A DNA stretch of 9,364 nucleotides from F23-D06 sp045600525 (GCA_045600525.1 JAZRYC010000137.1:1-9364), one strand, 5' to 3'; counted from the first letter of the stretch, positions 1 to 8,809 are shown. A program made the numbers and translations. Notes: a model not told the origin generated them from the sequence alone.

Positions 1-3000
1 GGTCGGGAGTGTAGTAGTCCTCGTCGTGTTCGCCAATGAAAGTGTATGCCTTGAGCTTCCATGTCCTCGCTTTGTTGATGTTGTATTCTACGGTGAAGTC
101 TCCATACATGTTGTTTACGGCATCGGCGTTACGGTCGTCGTAATAGCCGATACTGGTGGACATGTTGATACGGTCCTTCAGAATGTTCGCATTGGCCTGA
201 ATACCATATTCCGCGGAGGTTGTTTCGGTAGCCTGGTTGTAAACAATCCCAAAAGATCCGTTCCTGCTGTCCATGAGGTTGCCGAGCATGTTGTTTACCA
301 AGTTGCTAAGCATGTTGTAGTTGTTTCCGATGCCGGTAGAATTGGAAAACAACGATGATGGCATGAAGTTGTTGGTGATCATGAAATAGGCAAACTGTTT
401 GGTTAGGTTCTCCTTGTTCGTGGTGTCAATGGAGTTGTAGAATACGGACTTGATTTCATTACTGCTGTTGGGCAGTTCGAAACTGAAAGTCGGCTCAATC
501 TGCTGCATGATTTCTCCGTTCAGGTGCAGGTAGGCATTAACGACGGTGTTGGCCGCATTGTTGGCAAGATATTCCGCCGGAACGATGTTTGCCAAGGATG
601 TCTTTGAACTCTTATAGGCACTTGCGTGAACCACCATGTCGTCCAAAGGGCCGTCAAAGACAATGCTTCCTCCCGGCACCAAGGTGAAACGGGAATTTAC
701 AATGTTATATAGTGAGAACTTGAAATCCCCAGAATGTAGTTCAAGATTTCCATATAGGTTTAAGTCGTCGTTGTCGTTGTAGGTGAGCCTGAAATTGCCG
801 TTTGCCCGAGCATTCATCGTGCCTCCGATGGATTCTAATAAGAGTACGATGTCGGCATCATCTGTAACATTGAAGGTGAAGTCGAAGTCCAACTGCGTTT
901 TTGATTCTTTCTCGACTTCTGTTTCGGCATTTTCATCGGAAAGATTGTTGCTCTTGAAATGAATGATATTTGATTCGGAAGCGGAATTGGCCGAACTGAC
1001 CTGCAGGTATATTTTGGTCCCCTTTAGTGTGTAAAGGTTTGGACCTTTGAAATAGAGATGGTTGTCTGTACCCGTTATGGACACGTCTCCAGAAGCAATG
1101 CCTGTTCCGTAAAAGGCCGAATTGACACTCTTGGGGGTGTTCAAGACAGTGATACCATCGGTTTGTATGTTTAAGTTGAAACGCATGTCCTTAAAGAGGT
1201 TGTGAAGAATGTTCCCCTTCATATGCGCCTGGTTGCCTAATTCATCGGAGAGAAGCATGTCGTCAAAGAAAATGCCCTTGGAATCAAAACGTATGTCTTG
1301 GTCTTTAACATGGTAGTTCGTGCCTAATGCGGTAATGCCCATATCGGCATCAATAACTCTTACGAGTCCTTCAATGTAGGATGATTTTGGAGTGGAATGG
1401 AATGCAAGGTTGCCGGAGGCGGTACCCGTCAAATGGTCGCTGAACCCGGAAAGGAAAGGAGCTAGGAACCCGGCATTCAAAGTGTCAAATTGTGTATTGA
1501 CGATTAACTCTTTGCTGTCATTGGAATAGGATCCGTTGAGTCGGGCGAAAATGGATTTCTCCCGTTGAAAACTTCGAATGTCATAGTCGCTCAGCTCACT
1601 GGCGGAAATGATTTTTTCATTGTTGAAAAAACCTCCGCTGAATCCGATTTCACCCTGGGTGTTCCATCCTGCTATTACAAAGAGGTCGCCTATAGGTACA
1701 TCATTGAAAATGAAGTCGTTGGTTAAAACCTTACCCAAAACTATCCGATGGTCTCCGTTCAGCAGATTGACATCGGCATTAAGAGAACCTCCGCAGGTCA
1801 TGTTGGAAAGCAGCGGGTTAAGGATGGACATGTCGAATCCATGGACTTTTAGGTTTAATTTGGAATCACCCTTTGTGGCATAGTCGCCATTTATGCGGAC
1901 AATACTGGAGTCATTGACAATAGCCAGGTTTTGAATGACAATGTCGTTCTTTTTGAAATGAATGTTGTTGTCGTTGTTGAACTCCCAACCGTCATCGTTA
2001 AGATAAACAATGGAATTGCGCAGGTTGAGGATGATGTCTTCCGGAGAGGATAGGTCTGCAGATCCCGCTAATTGGGAGCGGTGGGATGGATCTTGGTTGA
2101 AGTTGTTATGCCACTGGAGATTGTAGTTGAGGATCTGTTGGTTGGAGGTTGCCTGCAATAGGATGTCGTCAAAGGATATGCCTTCGCCGTGTTTGCCTGT
2201 TCTTACGGATCTTCCGGACAGTTTGAGGTCTAAGGCATGGTCGTTTCCCGTTCCCTGGAGCGTAAGACCTTCGATGGCCACTTTGTTAAGCATGGAGAAG
2301 AAGGGAATGTCAATGGAGATGTTGTCGCCTTTGGCGTTGGAATGAAGGGTGAGATCAACCATGGAATTTGGTGCGACGTATAGGTTGGGAAGCAGCATTT
2401 TGAGAACGTTGTTTGCCCGATAGGTGCTGACGTTCATTTTGATGTATCCGGAAGGATCTTCCATAATTCCTTTGCTGTGAGGAACATCAGCTAAAATGGT
2501 GGGAATATATTGGTGGAGGAGATGCTGCACGGTGTGGATGGCTTGAGAGAGTGGGTAGTTGGTTTCAAAGGAAGCGTTGGCAATATTGGATGAGGCAATG
2601 AACTTATGTGCCACTTCTGTGTTGATGGAGGTGAGTCGGAAACGTCCGTCAGAGATAGTGTCTTCATTGTTTGAAATGCGTATGTTGTCGCAGCCGAGGT
2701 ATCCACTGACATCCTCAAGGTCGTGTCCTCTCAAGGCAACCATGAAGTTGTCAAAACTTACTTTAAGGGTTGGATTTTGCTGGAGGGTGTAGATGAATTT
2801 GTCGATGCCTTTGGCCGTGGCAGAGTCTCTGCGGTGCAAGGTGCTGGCTATGGAACCAAGGTCAAAATGGTCTAATTCAATGTTGCCCTGTAAAATAGGG
2901 TCGCTTTCGGTAAGGTCGAACTGGGCCAGAATGTCGCAGTCAAGGTGCGGGTCTTTGGCGGAGATGGTAGCATTGTAGAGTTTGTTCTTGTAGTCGCCGT

Positions 3001-4474
3001 CAATGACGGTATTTCTAAGTCCGTATCCAAAAAGGTCAATATTGCGGATGTCTGCGTTGAGATGCCCTTGCAGGGTCTTGAAATTCTCACTGTCCCAAGC
3101 CACGTTGTCCATGCTTCCTTCGAAGGCAAGATCAATGGATCCGGTGCCCAATACCTTGTTGGCACCGGTGATTCTCGCCAGGTTGATGTCGGGTGAATTG
3201 GCGGAAACGGATAATAGCATTTTTCCATCGTCAACTAGTGAGGAAAGATCGGCCGCCACGGTGCCGAGTTCGGTGCTTGCGTCTAAATCCGCGTTGAAGT
3301 TGGTAAGCGTCCCCACGAAGGAAAGGTCAAAATCGCTCTGCCCCAATTTCGGCACGGTCTTGCCTAAATCTATTTTCTTTTCGCCCGGAAGCGATAGTAG
3401 CGATAATTCCGGTATGTTGGCACGACAGGAATCTAGTTGTACGTTGAGGTAGGCGTCTTTGGGATGGGTGATGTTGCGGAGTGCTAGGTCTCCATGGATG
3501 CGGTTCTTGAAACCGCAGCGGGCGTTGAGGTCGATGATTCGAAAATCGTTGATGGTCCCGTCAAATCGGTCAAGGTCAAGGAACAGTTTCTCGTCCATGC
3601 CGCGGAGACTGCCCACGAAGTCGGCCACATCTTCCATGCTTAGCAGGGAAGGCCGGATGTTGGCGATGATTCTCACAGAATCCACAAATTCGGAAAGGTT
3701 GTCCCAATCGGTATATTGGAACTGTAAGTCCAGATCTAGTTTGCTGTGGTCTGTGGTACCCTTGAAATTATTGAATACCAAGGCGGTGTCACAGATGCTG
3801 AAGTCTCCTTCTCCGTGTTTCATGCGGAAGCCGCTGTATTGGCTGAAAGCTAATTCGCGGAATTTTGCCGATATGGAGGTGATGTCTTTGCTGGAAACCT
3901 CAAATTGATCCACTTCCCAGTCAATGTCCTTTAATTCAAGGTATCCATAGTCCATAGGGGGGTGATTCTCGGTGTCGAAAATGGTCCTTTGATAGTCGTT
4001 TATGATGACGATTCTTGAATCAAGCATGGTGAGATGCTTGGCGGACAGGTAGAAGGAGGATTTTTGCTTGTTTTTCTTTTTGAATTTCTCCGCCCAAATG
4101 GAAATGTTTACGGCGGCATCGCCTTCATATTTTCGCAAAACGACATTCGCGTCTTGTAGAGTAACGTTTCCTAATTTCAAACGAAACGGCTTGAGCGTGA
4201 TGCCGCGCAGGCGTCCGTTTACCGTGCCCACGTAGATCATGTCGTTGTGGCGGTTGTCGTGAATGCGGAGCTCGTGGGCTACTAAGCGGAGGGTGGGGGT
4301 GAGACGGACATCCTTCATGGAGAGCTCGGTTCCCCATTTTTCGCTGATGCTGTCCGTAACCTTTCCGACGATAAAGGTTTGAATGCTCGGTATAAACAAC
4401 AATCCCACCACCGTGAAGTCCAATAGAAGGAACCCCACGATGACCCAGAGGATGATTTTCCCGATTTTTTTCAT
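1..4474 (-). CDS. tamB: TamB-like translocation/assembly module protein (AsmA/TamB superfamily), 3' end cut by window edge
   Basis: Reading the minus strand from the ATG at 4474 gives 1491 codons with no stop up to the left edge, so the gene is partial at its C terminus. Residues 1-5 are basic (MKKIG) and about 6-28 form one membrane segment (ILWVIVGFLLLDF...), giving an inner-membrane anchor with a periplasmic body. The rest is repetitive, beta-rich sequence with many short alternating hydrophobic strands and Asp/Asn turns, as expected for the lipid-channel beta-helix of AsmA/TamB proteins. The C-terminal third looks like the TamB domain (DUF490): a VPGGSIVFDGPLDD stretch near residues 1265-1280 and FAYFMITNNFM near 1360. 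The family is known to act in outer-membrane protein assembly and/or phospholipid transport between membranes. Judging by where the DUF490 signature sits, probably only a few tens of residues are missing, but this is inference. It is divergent from tsaD with a 27-base gap. No frameshift was found on reading the frame end to end. Confidence 0.9.
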   Translation of the reverse strand, partial: MKKIGKIILWVIVGFLLLDFTVVGLLFIPSIQTFIVGKVTDSISEKWGTELSMKDVRLTPTLRLVAHELRIHDNRHNDMIYVGTVNGRLRGITLKPFRLKLGNVTLQDANVVLRKYEGDAAVNISIWAEKFKKKNKQKSSFYLSAKHLTMLDSRIVIINDYQRTIFDTENHPPMDYGYLELKDIDWEVDQFEVSSKDITSISAKFRELAFSQYSGFRMKHGEGDFSICDTALVFNNFKGTTDHSKLDLDLQFQYTDWDNLSEFVDSVRIIANIRPSLLSMEDVADFVGSLRGMDEKLFLDLDRFDGTINDFRIIDLNARCGFKNRIHGDLALRNITHPKDAYLNVQLDSCRANIPELSLLSLPGEKKIDLGKTVPKLGQSDFDLSFVGTLTNFNADLDASTELGTVAADLSSLVDDGKMLLSVSANSPDINLARITGANKVLGTGSIDLAFEGSMDNVAWDSENFKTLQGHLNADIRNIDLFGYGLRNTVIDGDYKNKLYNATISAKDPHLDCDILAQFDLTESDPILQGNIELDHFDLGSIASTLHRRDSATAKGIDKFIYTLQQNPTLKVSFDNFMVALRGHDLEDVSGYLGCDNIRISNNEDTISDGRFRLTSINTEVAHKFIASSNIANASFETNYPLSQAIHTVQHLLHQYIPTILADVPHSKGIMEDPSGYIKMNVSTYRANNVLKMLLPNLYVAPNSMVDLTLHSNAKGDNISIDIPFFSMLNKVAIEGLTLQGTGNDHALDLKLSGRSVRTGKHGEGISFDDILLQATSNQQILNYNLQWHNNFNQDPSHRSQLAGSADLSSPEDIILNLRNSIVYLNDDGWEFNNDNNIHFKKNDIVIQNLAIVNDSSIVRINGDYATKGDSKLNLKVHGFDMSILNPLLSNMTCGGSLNADVNLLNGDHRIVLGKVLTNDFIFNDVPIGDLFVIAGWNTQGEIGFSGGFFNNEKIISASELSDYDIRSFQREKSIFARLNGSYSNDSKELIVNTQFDTLNAGFLAPFLSGFSDHLTGTASGNLAFHSTPKSSYIEGLVRVIDADMGITALGTNYHVKDQDIRFDSKGIFFDDMLLSDELGNQAHMKGNILHNLFKDMRFNLNIQTDGITVLNTPKSVNSAFYGTGIASGDVSITGTDNHLYFKGPNLYTLKGTKIYLQVSSANSASESNIIHFKSNNLSDENAETEVEKESKTQLDFDFTFNVTDDADIVLLLESIGGTMNARANGNFRLTYNDNDDLNLYGNLELHSGDFKFSLYNIVNSRFTLVPGGSIVFDGPLDDMVVHASAYKSSKTSLANIVPAEYLANNAANTVVNAYLHLNGEIMQQIEPTFSFELPNSSNEIKSVFYNSIDTTNKENLTKQFAYFMITNNFMPSSLFSNSTGIGNNYNMLSNLVNNMLGNLMDSRNGSFGIVYNQATETTSAEYGIQANANILKDRINMSTSIGYYDDRNADAVNNMYGDFTVEYNINKARTWKLKAYTFIGEHDEDYYTPD

Positions 4475-4481
4475 ACTTTTG
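4474..4481 (+). promoter_or_regulatory. Candidate Bacteroidota -7 element (TACTTTTG) for tsaD
   Basis: TACTTTTG matches the Bacteroidota -7 consensus TAnnTTTG exactly and is followed by C/G-rich bases. It lies 20 bases before the tsaD ATG, so transcription would begin near 4485-4488 with a leader of about 15 nucleotides. No TTTG or TTG is found 19-21 bases upstream, so the -33 half is weak or absent. The element shares its first base with the tamB start codon (4472-4474, minus strand), so the two divergent genes have overlapping control regions. Confidence 0.45.
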
Positions 4482-4501
4482 CCGCTCAAAATTTCTAGGT
4501 T

Positions 4502-5518
4502 ATGTCCGTATATATACTTGGTATTGAATCTTCCTGTGACGATACGTCCGCATCGGTCATTGAGGATACTACAATTCTCTCTAATGTCATTGCCTCACAG
4601 AAAGTTCACGCTGAATACGGAGGAGTGGTGCCGGAACTGGCATCCCGCGCACATCAGCAGAATATCATCCCTGTGATTGACACGGCATTAAAGCGTGCAA
4701 AAATAAATAAAAATCAATTATCCGCCATTGCCTTTACAAATGGCCCCGGACTTCTTGGCTCTTTGCTGGTGGGAAGCTCTTTTGCCAAGGCGATGTCGTA
4801 TAGTTTGGACATTCCCCTCGTGCAGGTGGACCACCTGCAGGCGCATGTGTTGGCAAACTTTTTGGACAAACCCGGGGAAAATCGTTCCCATCCGCAATTT
4901 CCGTTTCTGTGTCTGACGGTTTCCGGTGGACATACCCTCTTGCTGCAGGTAAATGATTATTTTGACATGCAGCGCTTGGGCGGTACTATTGATGACGCGG
5001 CTGGCGAAGCTTTCGATAAGGCTGCCAAGATTCTCGGCCTGCCTTATCCGGGAGGTCCTGTGATTGACAAGTATGCGCAGTTGGGAGACCCTAAGAAGTT
5101 TCAATTCGCCATCGCCCATGTGCCTGGTTTGGACTATAGCTTTAGTGGGTTGAAAACCTCGTTTCTCTATTTCGTTCGCGACCGCCTAAAGGAAAATCCC
5201 AATTTTATTGAGGAGAACCTAAACGATTTATGTGCTTCTATCCAATATGCGATTGTGAAGTCGCTGATGGATAAAGTGGTGAAGGCGTTGAAAACGTCCC
5301 CGTGTAAGGATTTTGTGTGTGCCGGCGGTGTGTCTGCCAACTCCGGACTGCGCAAGGCAGCCCAGGAAGTGGCCAAACGATATCATCGTAATGTTTATCT
5401 TCCTACGCTGGATCTGACTACTGACAATGCGGCCATGATTGCCGTATGTGGCTATTTTAAGTACTTGAAGAAGGAATTCGTCGGCGTGGATACGGTACCC
5501 TATAGCAGCCGTCGGTAG
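4502..5518 (+). CDS. tsaD: tRNA N6-adenosine threonylcarbamoyltransferase TsaD (Kae1/Qri7 family)
   Basis: This complete 338-residue protein has the usual length for bacterial TsaD. It transfers the threonylcarbamoyl group from threonylcarbamoyl-AMP to A37 of ANN-decoding tRNAs, acting in the cytoplasm with TsaB and TsaE, neither of which is in this window. Visible family signatures are the N-terminal ASKHA start LGIESSCDDTSASV (6-19), HAEYGGVVPELASRAHQ (36-52), NGPGLLGSLLVG (80-91), the metal-binding pair His111 and His115 in VDHLQAHVLA, the nucleotide-binding SGGHT (141-145), the GGTIDDAAGEAFDK stretch (160-173), CAGGVSAN (273-280), and Asp308 in TTDNAAMIA as the third expected metal ligand. 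All expected ligands are present, so the enzyme should be active. The ATG at 4502 puts the family N terminus in the right place; no Shine-Dalgarno is seen, as is normal in Bacteroidota. The gene is divergent from tamB and convergent with rnr across 42 bases. Confidence 0.98.
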   Translation: MSVYILGIESSCDDTSASVIEDTTILSNVIASQKVHAEYGGVVPELASRAHQQNIIPVIDTALKRAKINKNQLSAIAFTNGPGLLGSLLVGSSFAKAMSYSLDIPLVQVDHLQAHVLANFLDKPGENRSHPQFPFLCLTVSGGHTLLLQVNDYFDMQRLGGTIDDAAGEAFDKAAKILGLPYPGGPVIDKYAQLGDPKKFQFAIAHVPGLDYSFSGLKTSFLYFVRDRLKENPNFIEENLNDLCASIQYAIVKSLMDKVVKALKTSPCKDFVCAGGVSANSGLRKAAQEVAKRYHRNVYLPTLDLTTDNAAMIAVCGYFKYLKKEFVGVDTVPYSSRR

Positions 5519-5560
5519 TGGTAGGATGAATGTTTTAGGCGCTTTTGAAAAACGGAGGCG

Positions 5561-7702
5561 TTACCGTACCCATTCAAAGTCCATCTGCTTTTTCAGTAAA
5601 TCAACGGCCACAACTCTGACTTTGATGCTGTCGCCGAAGCGTAGCGAGTGCCCGTGGTGCAATCCGACCAAGGTGTAGTTCTCTTCGTCAATGTAGTAGA
5701 AGTCGTCGTCAAAGGCCCGCATGGGAATCATGCCCTCGCATTTGGATTCCGTTAGTTCGGCATAGATACCCCATTTTGAAATGCCCGAAACGGTGGCATC
5801 AAATACTTGTCCGATTTTGTCGGAGAGGTATTCGGCCTGCTTGTATTTTACGGAGGAACGTTCGGCTTCAGTGGCCTGATGTTCCATTTGAGAGCAATGC
5901 TTGCAATATTCCTCATACTGCTCTTTGTTTACGGATTCCCCATTGGCTAAATAGCGGTCGAGTAGGCGGTGTACCATGAGGTCTGGATATCGCCGGATAG
6001 GGGATGTGAAATGCGTGTAGTAGGGGAATGCCAATCCATAGTGGCCGATGTTTTCGGTGGAATAACATGCTCGCGCCATGATGCGTATGGAGAGTTTGCT
6101 GAGCATGTCGTAGTCCAGTTTGCCTTTTTGCTGCTCCAACATATTGTTTAAAGAACTGCTGAAGGCCTTGGTGGAAGTGGTCTTTAAGTTGAATCCGAGT
6201 TTCTTGACGAAGTTCTTAAAGGTGTTGAGCTTCTCGTCTAAAGGCTTGTCGTGGATACGATAGACAAATACATTGGGAGCCTTTCCTGTAGTGCGTTTGC
6301 GCCCAATCTTTTCAGCTACTTTACGATTGGCCAAGAGCATAAATTCCTCAATGAGCCAGTTTGCTTCCTTTTGGACTTTGAGATATACGCCGATAGGGTG
6401 CCCCTCTTCGTCTAATTTGAATTTGACCTCCTCTGTTTCAAAATTGATGGCATGATTGTCAAATCGCTGCTGGCGCATGATTTGGGCGAGCTCGTTGAGC
6501 TTGAGGAGGATGTCTGAAAAATCTCCTTTCCCTGTTTCAATGATTTGCTGTGCCTCTTCATAGTTAAAGCGTTTGTCGGATTTAATGATGGTGTGTCCAA
6601 ACCACTCTTTGTGTACCTTTGCCTGGTCGTCAATGTCGAATACGGCACTGTAACAGAGCTTTTCCTCGCCAGGACGTAAGGAGCACAGATTGTTGGAAAG
6701 CGCTTCCGGCAACATGGGGATGGTGCGGTCCACGAGATATACGGAGGTTCCTCGTTGGTAGGCTTCCTTGTCGATGGACGAACCTGGACGCACATAATGG
6801 GATACGTCGGCGATATGAATGCCAACACGATGTAGTCCGTTTTCAAGCAATTCGTAGGAAAGGGCATCATCAAAGTCTTTGGCATCAGCTGGGTCGATGG
6901 TGAAGGTGGTGACCTCTCTAAAATCACGCCTGCGTTGAATCTCGGCCAAAGGAATATCTGTGGGGATTTGCTCTGCTTCTTCTTCAACTTCTTTGGGGAA
7001 TTTGAGCGGGAAGTCATTCTCGGCAAGAATGGCCAGCATTTCCACGTTGTTGTTGCCGGGCTTTCCGAGAACATGGATCACTTCACCGAGCGGACTCCTT
7101 GTGCCTGATACCCAGTCCACAATCACCACCACCACTTTGTCGCCGCTTTTTGCTTTTCGAAGAAGACGTCCGGGAATGATGATGTCTCGGTGAAAGTATA
7201 CGTTGTCGGGTATGAAGTAGGCTACGCCCTTCTTTATGGAAATGGTGCCGACGAGCTGCTTCTTGCTTCGTTCAATGACTTGTACGACTTGTCCCTCAGG
7301 GCGTTTCCCGCGACGAGTGGGGAAGAGGACCACCTTGACTAAGTCGTTGTTGAGAGCATGGCCGAGGTTTCCGTCTGCAATGAATATATCTTCCGATTCT
7401 GCATCTCCGGGTCGCTGTTCCGGAATGACGAAAGCTGTACCACTGCGCTTAATCTCAATGCGGCCCGTTACGTAGTTGCGTCCGGTTTCTTTTGCCGTGA
7501 GCTGTTTATGATTGATGCGGTATTTTCCACGCCCGGCCTTGAGTAGCAGCTTGGCCTCTACAAGATGCTCAATTTGCTGTTTTACCTGTTCGCGTCCTTG
7601 TTTGTCGTATATGCCGACTTTCGCGGCGATTTGTTTGTAGTTGAATTTTTCGTTTTTCCCAGAAGCCAGGGCCTCTATGATTTGTTTTGCGAGTTCTTGC
7701 AT
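5561..7702 (-). CDS. rnr: Ribonuclease R (RNase II/RNB family 3'-5' exoribonuclease)
   Basis: This complete 713-residue enzyme degrades structured RNA 3' to 5', releasing nucleoside monophosphates, and serves in mRNA and rRNA quality control. Domains in order are a winged-helix N terminus (about 1-65, ending near GRGKYRI), two cold-shock OB folds (about 70-225), the RNB catalytic domain (about 258-585) and an S1 domain (about 632-712). The catalytic motif IDPADAKDFDDA supplies Asp270, Asp276, Asp278 and Asp279, matching the four metal-binding aspartates of RNase II. GTSVYLVDRTIPMLPEALSN (318-337) holds the conserved Tyr322, and HFTSPIRRYPDLMVHR (564-579) is the other hallmark. The protein ends almost directly after the S1 domain, so it lacks the long lysine-rich tail of the 813-residue E. 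coli RNase R. The start follows the apbE stop by one base, so translation is probably coupled. No Shine-Dalgarno is present. Confidence 0.97.
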   Translation of the reverse strand: MQELAKQIIEALASGKNEKFNYKQIAAKVGIYDKQGREQVKQQIEHLVEAKLLLKAGRGKYRINHKQLTAKETGRNYVTGRIEIKRSGTAFVIPEQRPGDAESEDIFIADGNLGHALNNDLVKVVLFPTRRGKRPEGQVVQVIERSKKQLVGTISIKKGVAYFIPDNVYFHRDIIIPGRLLRKAKSGDKVVVVIVDWVSGTRSPLGEVIHVLGKPGNNNVEMLAILAENDFPLKFPKEVEEEAEQIPTDIPLAEIQRRRDFREVTTFTIDPADAKDFDDALSYELLENGLHRVGIHIADVSHYVRPGSSIDKEAYQRGTSVYLVDRTIPMLPEALSNNLCSLRPGEEKLCYSAVFDIDDQAKVHKEWFGHTIIKSDKRFNYEEAQQIIETGKGDFSDILLKLNELAQIMRQQRFDNHAINFETEEVKFKLDEEGHPIGVYLKVQKEANWLIEEFMLLANRKVAEKIGRKRTTGKAPNVFVYRIHDKPLDEKLNTFKNFVKKLGFNLKTTSTKAFSSSLNNMLEQQKGKLDYDMLSKLSIRIMARACYSTENIGHYGLAFPYYTHFTSPIRRYPDLMVHRLLDRYLANGESVNKEQYEEYCKHCSQMEHQATEAERSSVKYKQAEYLSDKIGQVFDATVSGISKWGIYAELTESKCEGMIPMRAFDDDFYYIDEENYTLVGLHHGHSLRFGDSIKVRVVAVDLLKKQMDFEWVR

Positions 7703-7703
7703 G

Positions 7704-8684
7704 TTAATGAGTTTTTTGTTTGCTGTTTACAACTTTATATTTTCCGTTTTCATCATATATGAAATAAACCTCCAATTCAGGATGAGCGTGGATGATTTGC
7801 AAAGACCGTTCCAATCCTAGAACCATGAAGGCGGTGGCATAGGCATCGGCCGTGACGCAGTCAGGCGCTATCACAGAGACACTGAGTAGGTTGGTCTGTT
7901 CCGGGGTACCGGTTGCAGGATTGAGGATATGGGTGTATTTGGTGCCATTTTGTTCAAAGAAGTTTCGGTAGCTTCCGGACGTCGCCACGGCACGTTCGCG
8001 CAATTTGAAACTTTCTCTGCTGTCAATGGCTCCATCTGCCGTCTCAGTCGGTATTTGGATGCCTACCGTCCAGTCCTTCCCGTTCTTGCTGCCGCGGGCA
8101 ACGATTTCGCCGCCAATTTCCACTAGACAGTCACGGTATCCCTGCGATTGAATAAAATCCGCGATTTTGTCCACGGCGTATCCTTTTGCAATGGCATTGA
8201 AATTTAATTGAATGCGAGGGTCCTCTTTGATGATGTGTCGTCCTTGAAGATGCACCTTTTTACAACCCATATATGCTTTCACGGAGTCTATTTGAACATT
8301 ATCGACAACATGTTTCTGGCCGTTTCTGCCAAATCCCCATAAATCAATGAGAGGCTGAATAGTGCAGTCAAATGCCCCATCTGTTTGCTGGGAGATCTCC
8401 AAAGCTGTAGAAAATACTTTTGAAAAGTCCTCATTTACCATAGGATTTTCACCGGCGTTGATGCGCGATATGAGCGAGGTGCTGTCGAAAATGGAAAATG
8501 TGGTGTTTAGCTCGTGGAGAACGGAATCTATTTGGCGTGGCAGGTCTGCCGACGCATTACCAAGATAGGTGACGTTATAGATGGTCCCGAATGCGGCTCC
8601 GCTGATGTGTTGAAGCTGTTTCTGCTGACAGGAGCTTAGAAATATCAATAAGGAAAATATTATTATAGGTATTGTTTTTTTCAT
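7704..8684 (-). CDS. apbE: FAD:protein FMN transferase, ApbE family lipoprotein
   Basis: ApbE enzymes move FMN from FAD onto a Thr/Ser of target proteins such as RnfG/RnfD or NqrB/NqrC, using Mg2+, on the outer face of the cytoplasmic membrane. From the ATG at 8684 the protein is 326 residues and begins with a clear lipoprotein signal: MKK, a hydrophobic run of isoleucines and leucines, and the lipobox LSSC with Cys19. Family signatures include GAAFGTIYNVTYLG (29-42), FSIFDSTSLISRIN (63-76), NFNAIAKGYAVDKIADF (161-177), LVEIGGEIVARG (187-198), TSGSYRNFF (235-243), THILNPATGTP (251-261, containing His252) and APDCVTADAYATA (273-285) with the metal-site Asp. The frame stays open 51 codons upstream to an ATG at 8837, but that start would bury the signal peptide and run across the neighbouring promoter, so 8684 is preferred. 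The stop lies one base before rnr. The flavoprotein target is not in the window. Confidence 0.95.
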   Translation of the reverse strand: MKKTIPIIIFSLLIFLSSCQQKQLQHISGAAFGTIYNVTYLGNASADLPRQIDSVLHELNTTFSIFDSTSLISRINAGENPMVNEDFSKVFSTALEISQQTDGAFDCTIQPLIDLWGFGRNGQKHVVDNVQIDSVKAYMGCKKVHLQGRHIIKEDPRIQLNFNAIAKGYAVDKIADFIQSQGYRDCLVEIGGEIVARGSKNGKDWTVGIQIPTETADGAIDSRESFKLRERAVATSGSYRNFFEQNGTKYTHILNPATGTPEQTNLLSVSVIAPDCVTADAYATAFMVLGLERSLQIIHAHPELEVYFIYDENGKYKVVNSKQKTH

Positions 8685-8744
8685 GGCGGCGAAAATACAA
8701 AAAAAGATGAATTTAGTTCTTTTGTTGAATAATAGGTATGATTT

Positions 8745-8768
8745 AAAAAGAGTACTAGTACTTTTTTT
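8745..8768. promoter_or_regulatory. 24-base imperfect palindrome, candidate operator upstream of kdd
   Basis: The core AGTACTAGTACT (8751-8762) is a perfect 12-base palindrome. It is flanked by G then five A on the left and T then five T on the right, extending the symmetry to 24 bases with one mismatched pair (8750/8763). It ends 10 bases before the putative -33 element of the kdd promoter, a position suited to an activator or repressor dimer. It could also form a hairpin followed by T residues on the plus strand, but no gene ends upstream of it on that strand, so a terminator role is less likely. Its binding protein is unknown. Confidence 0.4.
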
Positions 8769-8778
8769 TGTCGGATAT

Positions 8779-8809
8779 ATTGTGTGTTTGGAAAAAAAGA
8801 TTACCTTTG
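8779..8809 (+). promoter_or_regulatory. Bacteroidota-type promoter for kdd
   Basis: A -33 half ATTG (8779-8782, one mismatch to TTTG) is followed after exactly 19 bases by TACCTTTG (8802-8809), a full match to the -7 consensus TAnnTTTG. Transcription would start near 8814-8816, giving a leader of about 50 nucleotides. That leader is A-rich just before the ATG and too short to hold a cobalamin riboswitch, although later steps of lysine fermentation use a B12 enzyme. Confidence 0.7.

Noticed and set aside
26..358. 110-codon plus-strand frame at the left edge with Val/His repeats
   Set aside because: It is the antisense of the Asn/Asp-rich C-terminal region of the tamB-like gene; the repeated HVV pattern mirrors AAC codons on the coding strand.
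3003..3908. Two adjacent 149-codon plus-strand reading frames opposite tamB, in the same frame
   Set aside because: Their translations show no recognisable domain and are rich in Ser, Arg and Met in the manner of antisense shadows; the minus strand carries a continuous, clearly beta-rich TamB-like protein here.
5491..5568. Inverted TACGGTA (5491-5497) and TACCGTA (5562-5568) flanking the tsaD-rnr junction, considered as a bidirectional terminator
   Set aside because: The arms are only 7 bases, 64 bases apart, and both lie in coding sequence or a stop codon; there is no compact GC-rich hairpin with a T-run. I see no convincing terminator in the 42-base gap.
6412..7074. 220-codon minus-strand frame inside rnr
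   Set aside because: It is an alternative frame of the same strand within the conserved RNase R catalytic domain; its translation resembles no protein family, whereas the rnr frame has all catalytic motifs.
8690..8697. Possible apbE -7 element TATTTTCG on the minus strand
   Set aside because: It has one mismatch to TAnnTTTG, no matching -33 element 19-21 bases upstream, and lies only a few bases before the ATG, so it is too weak to annotate.
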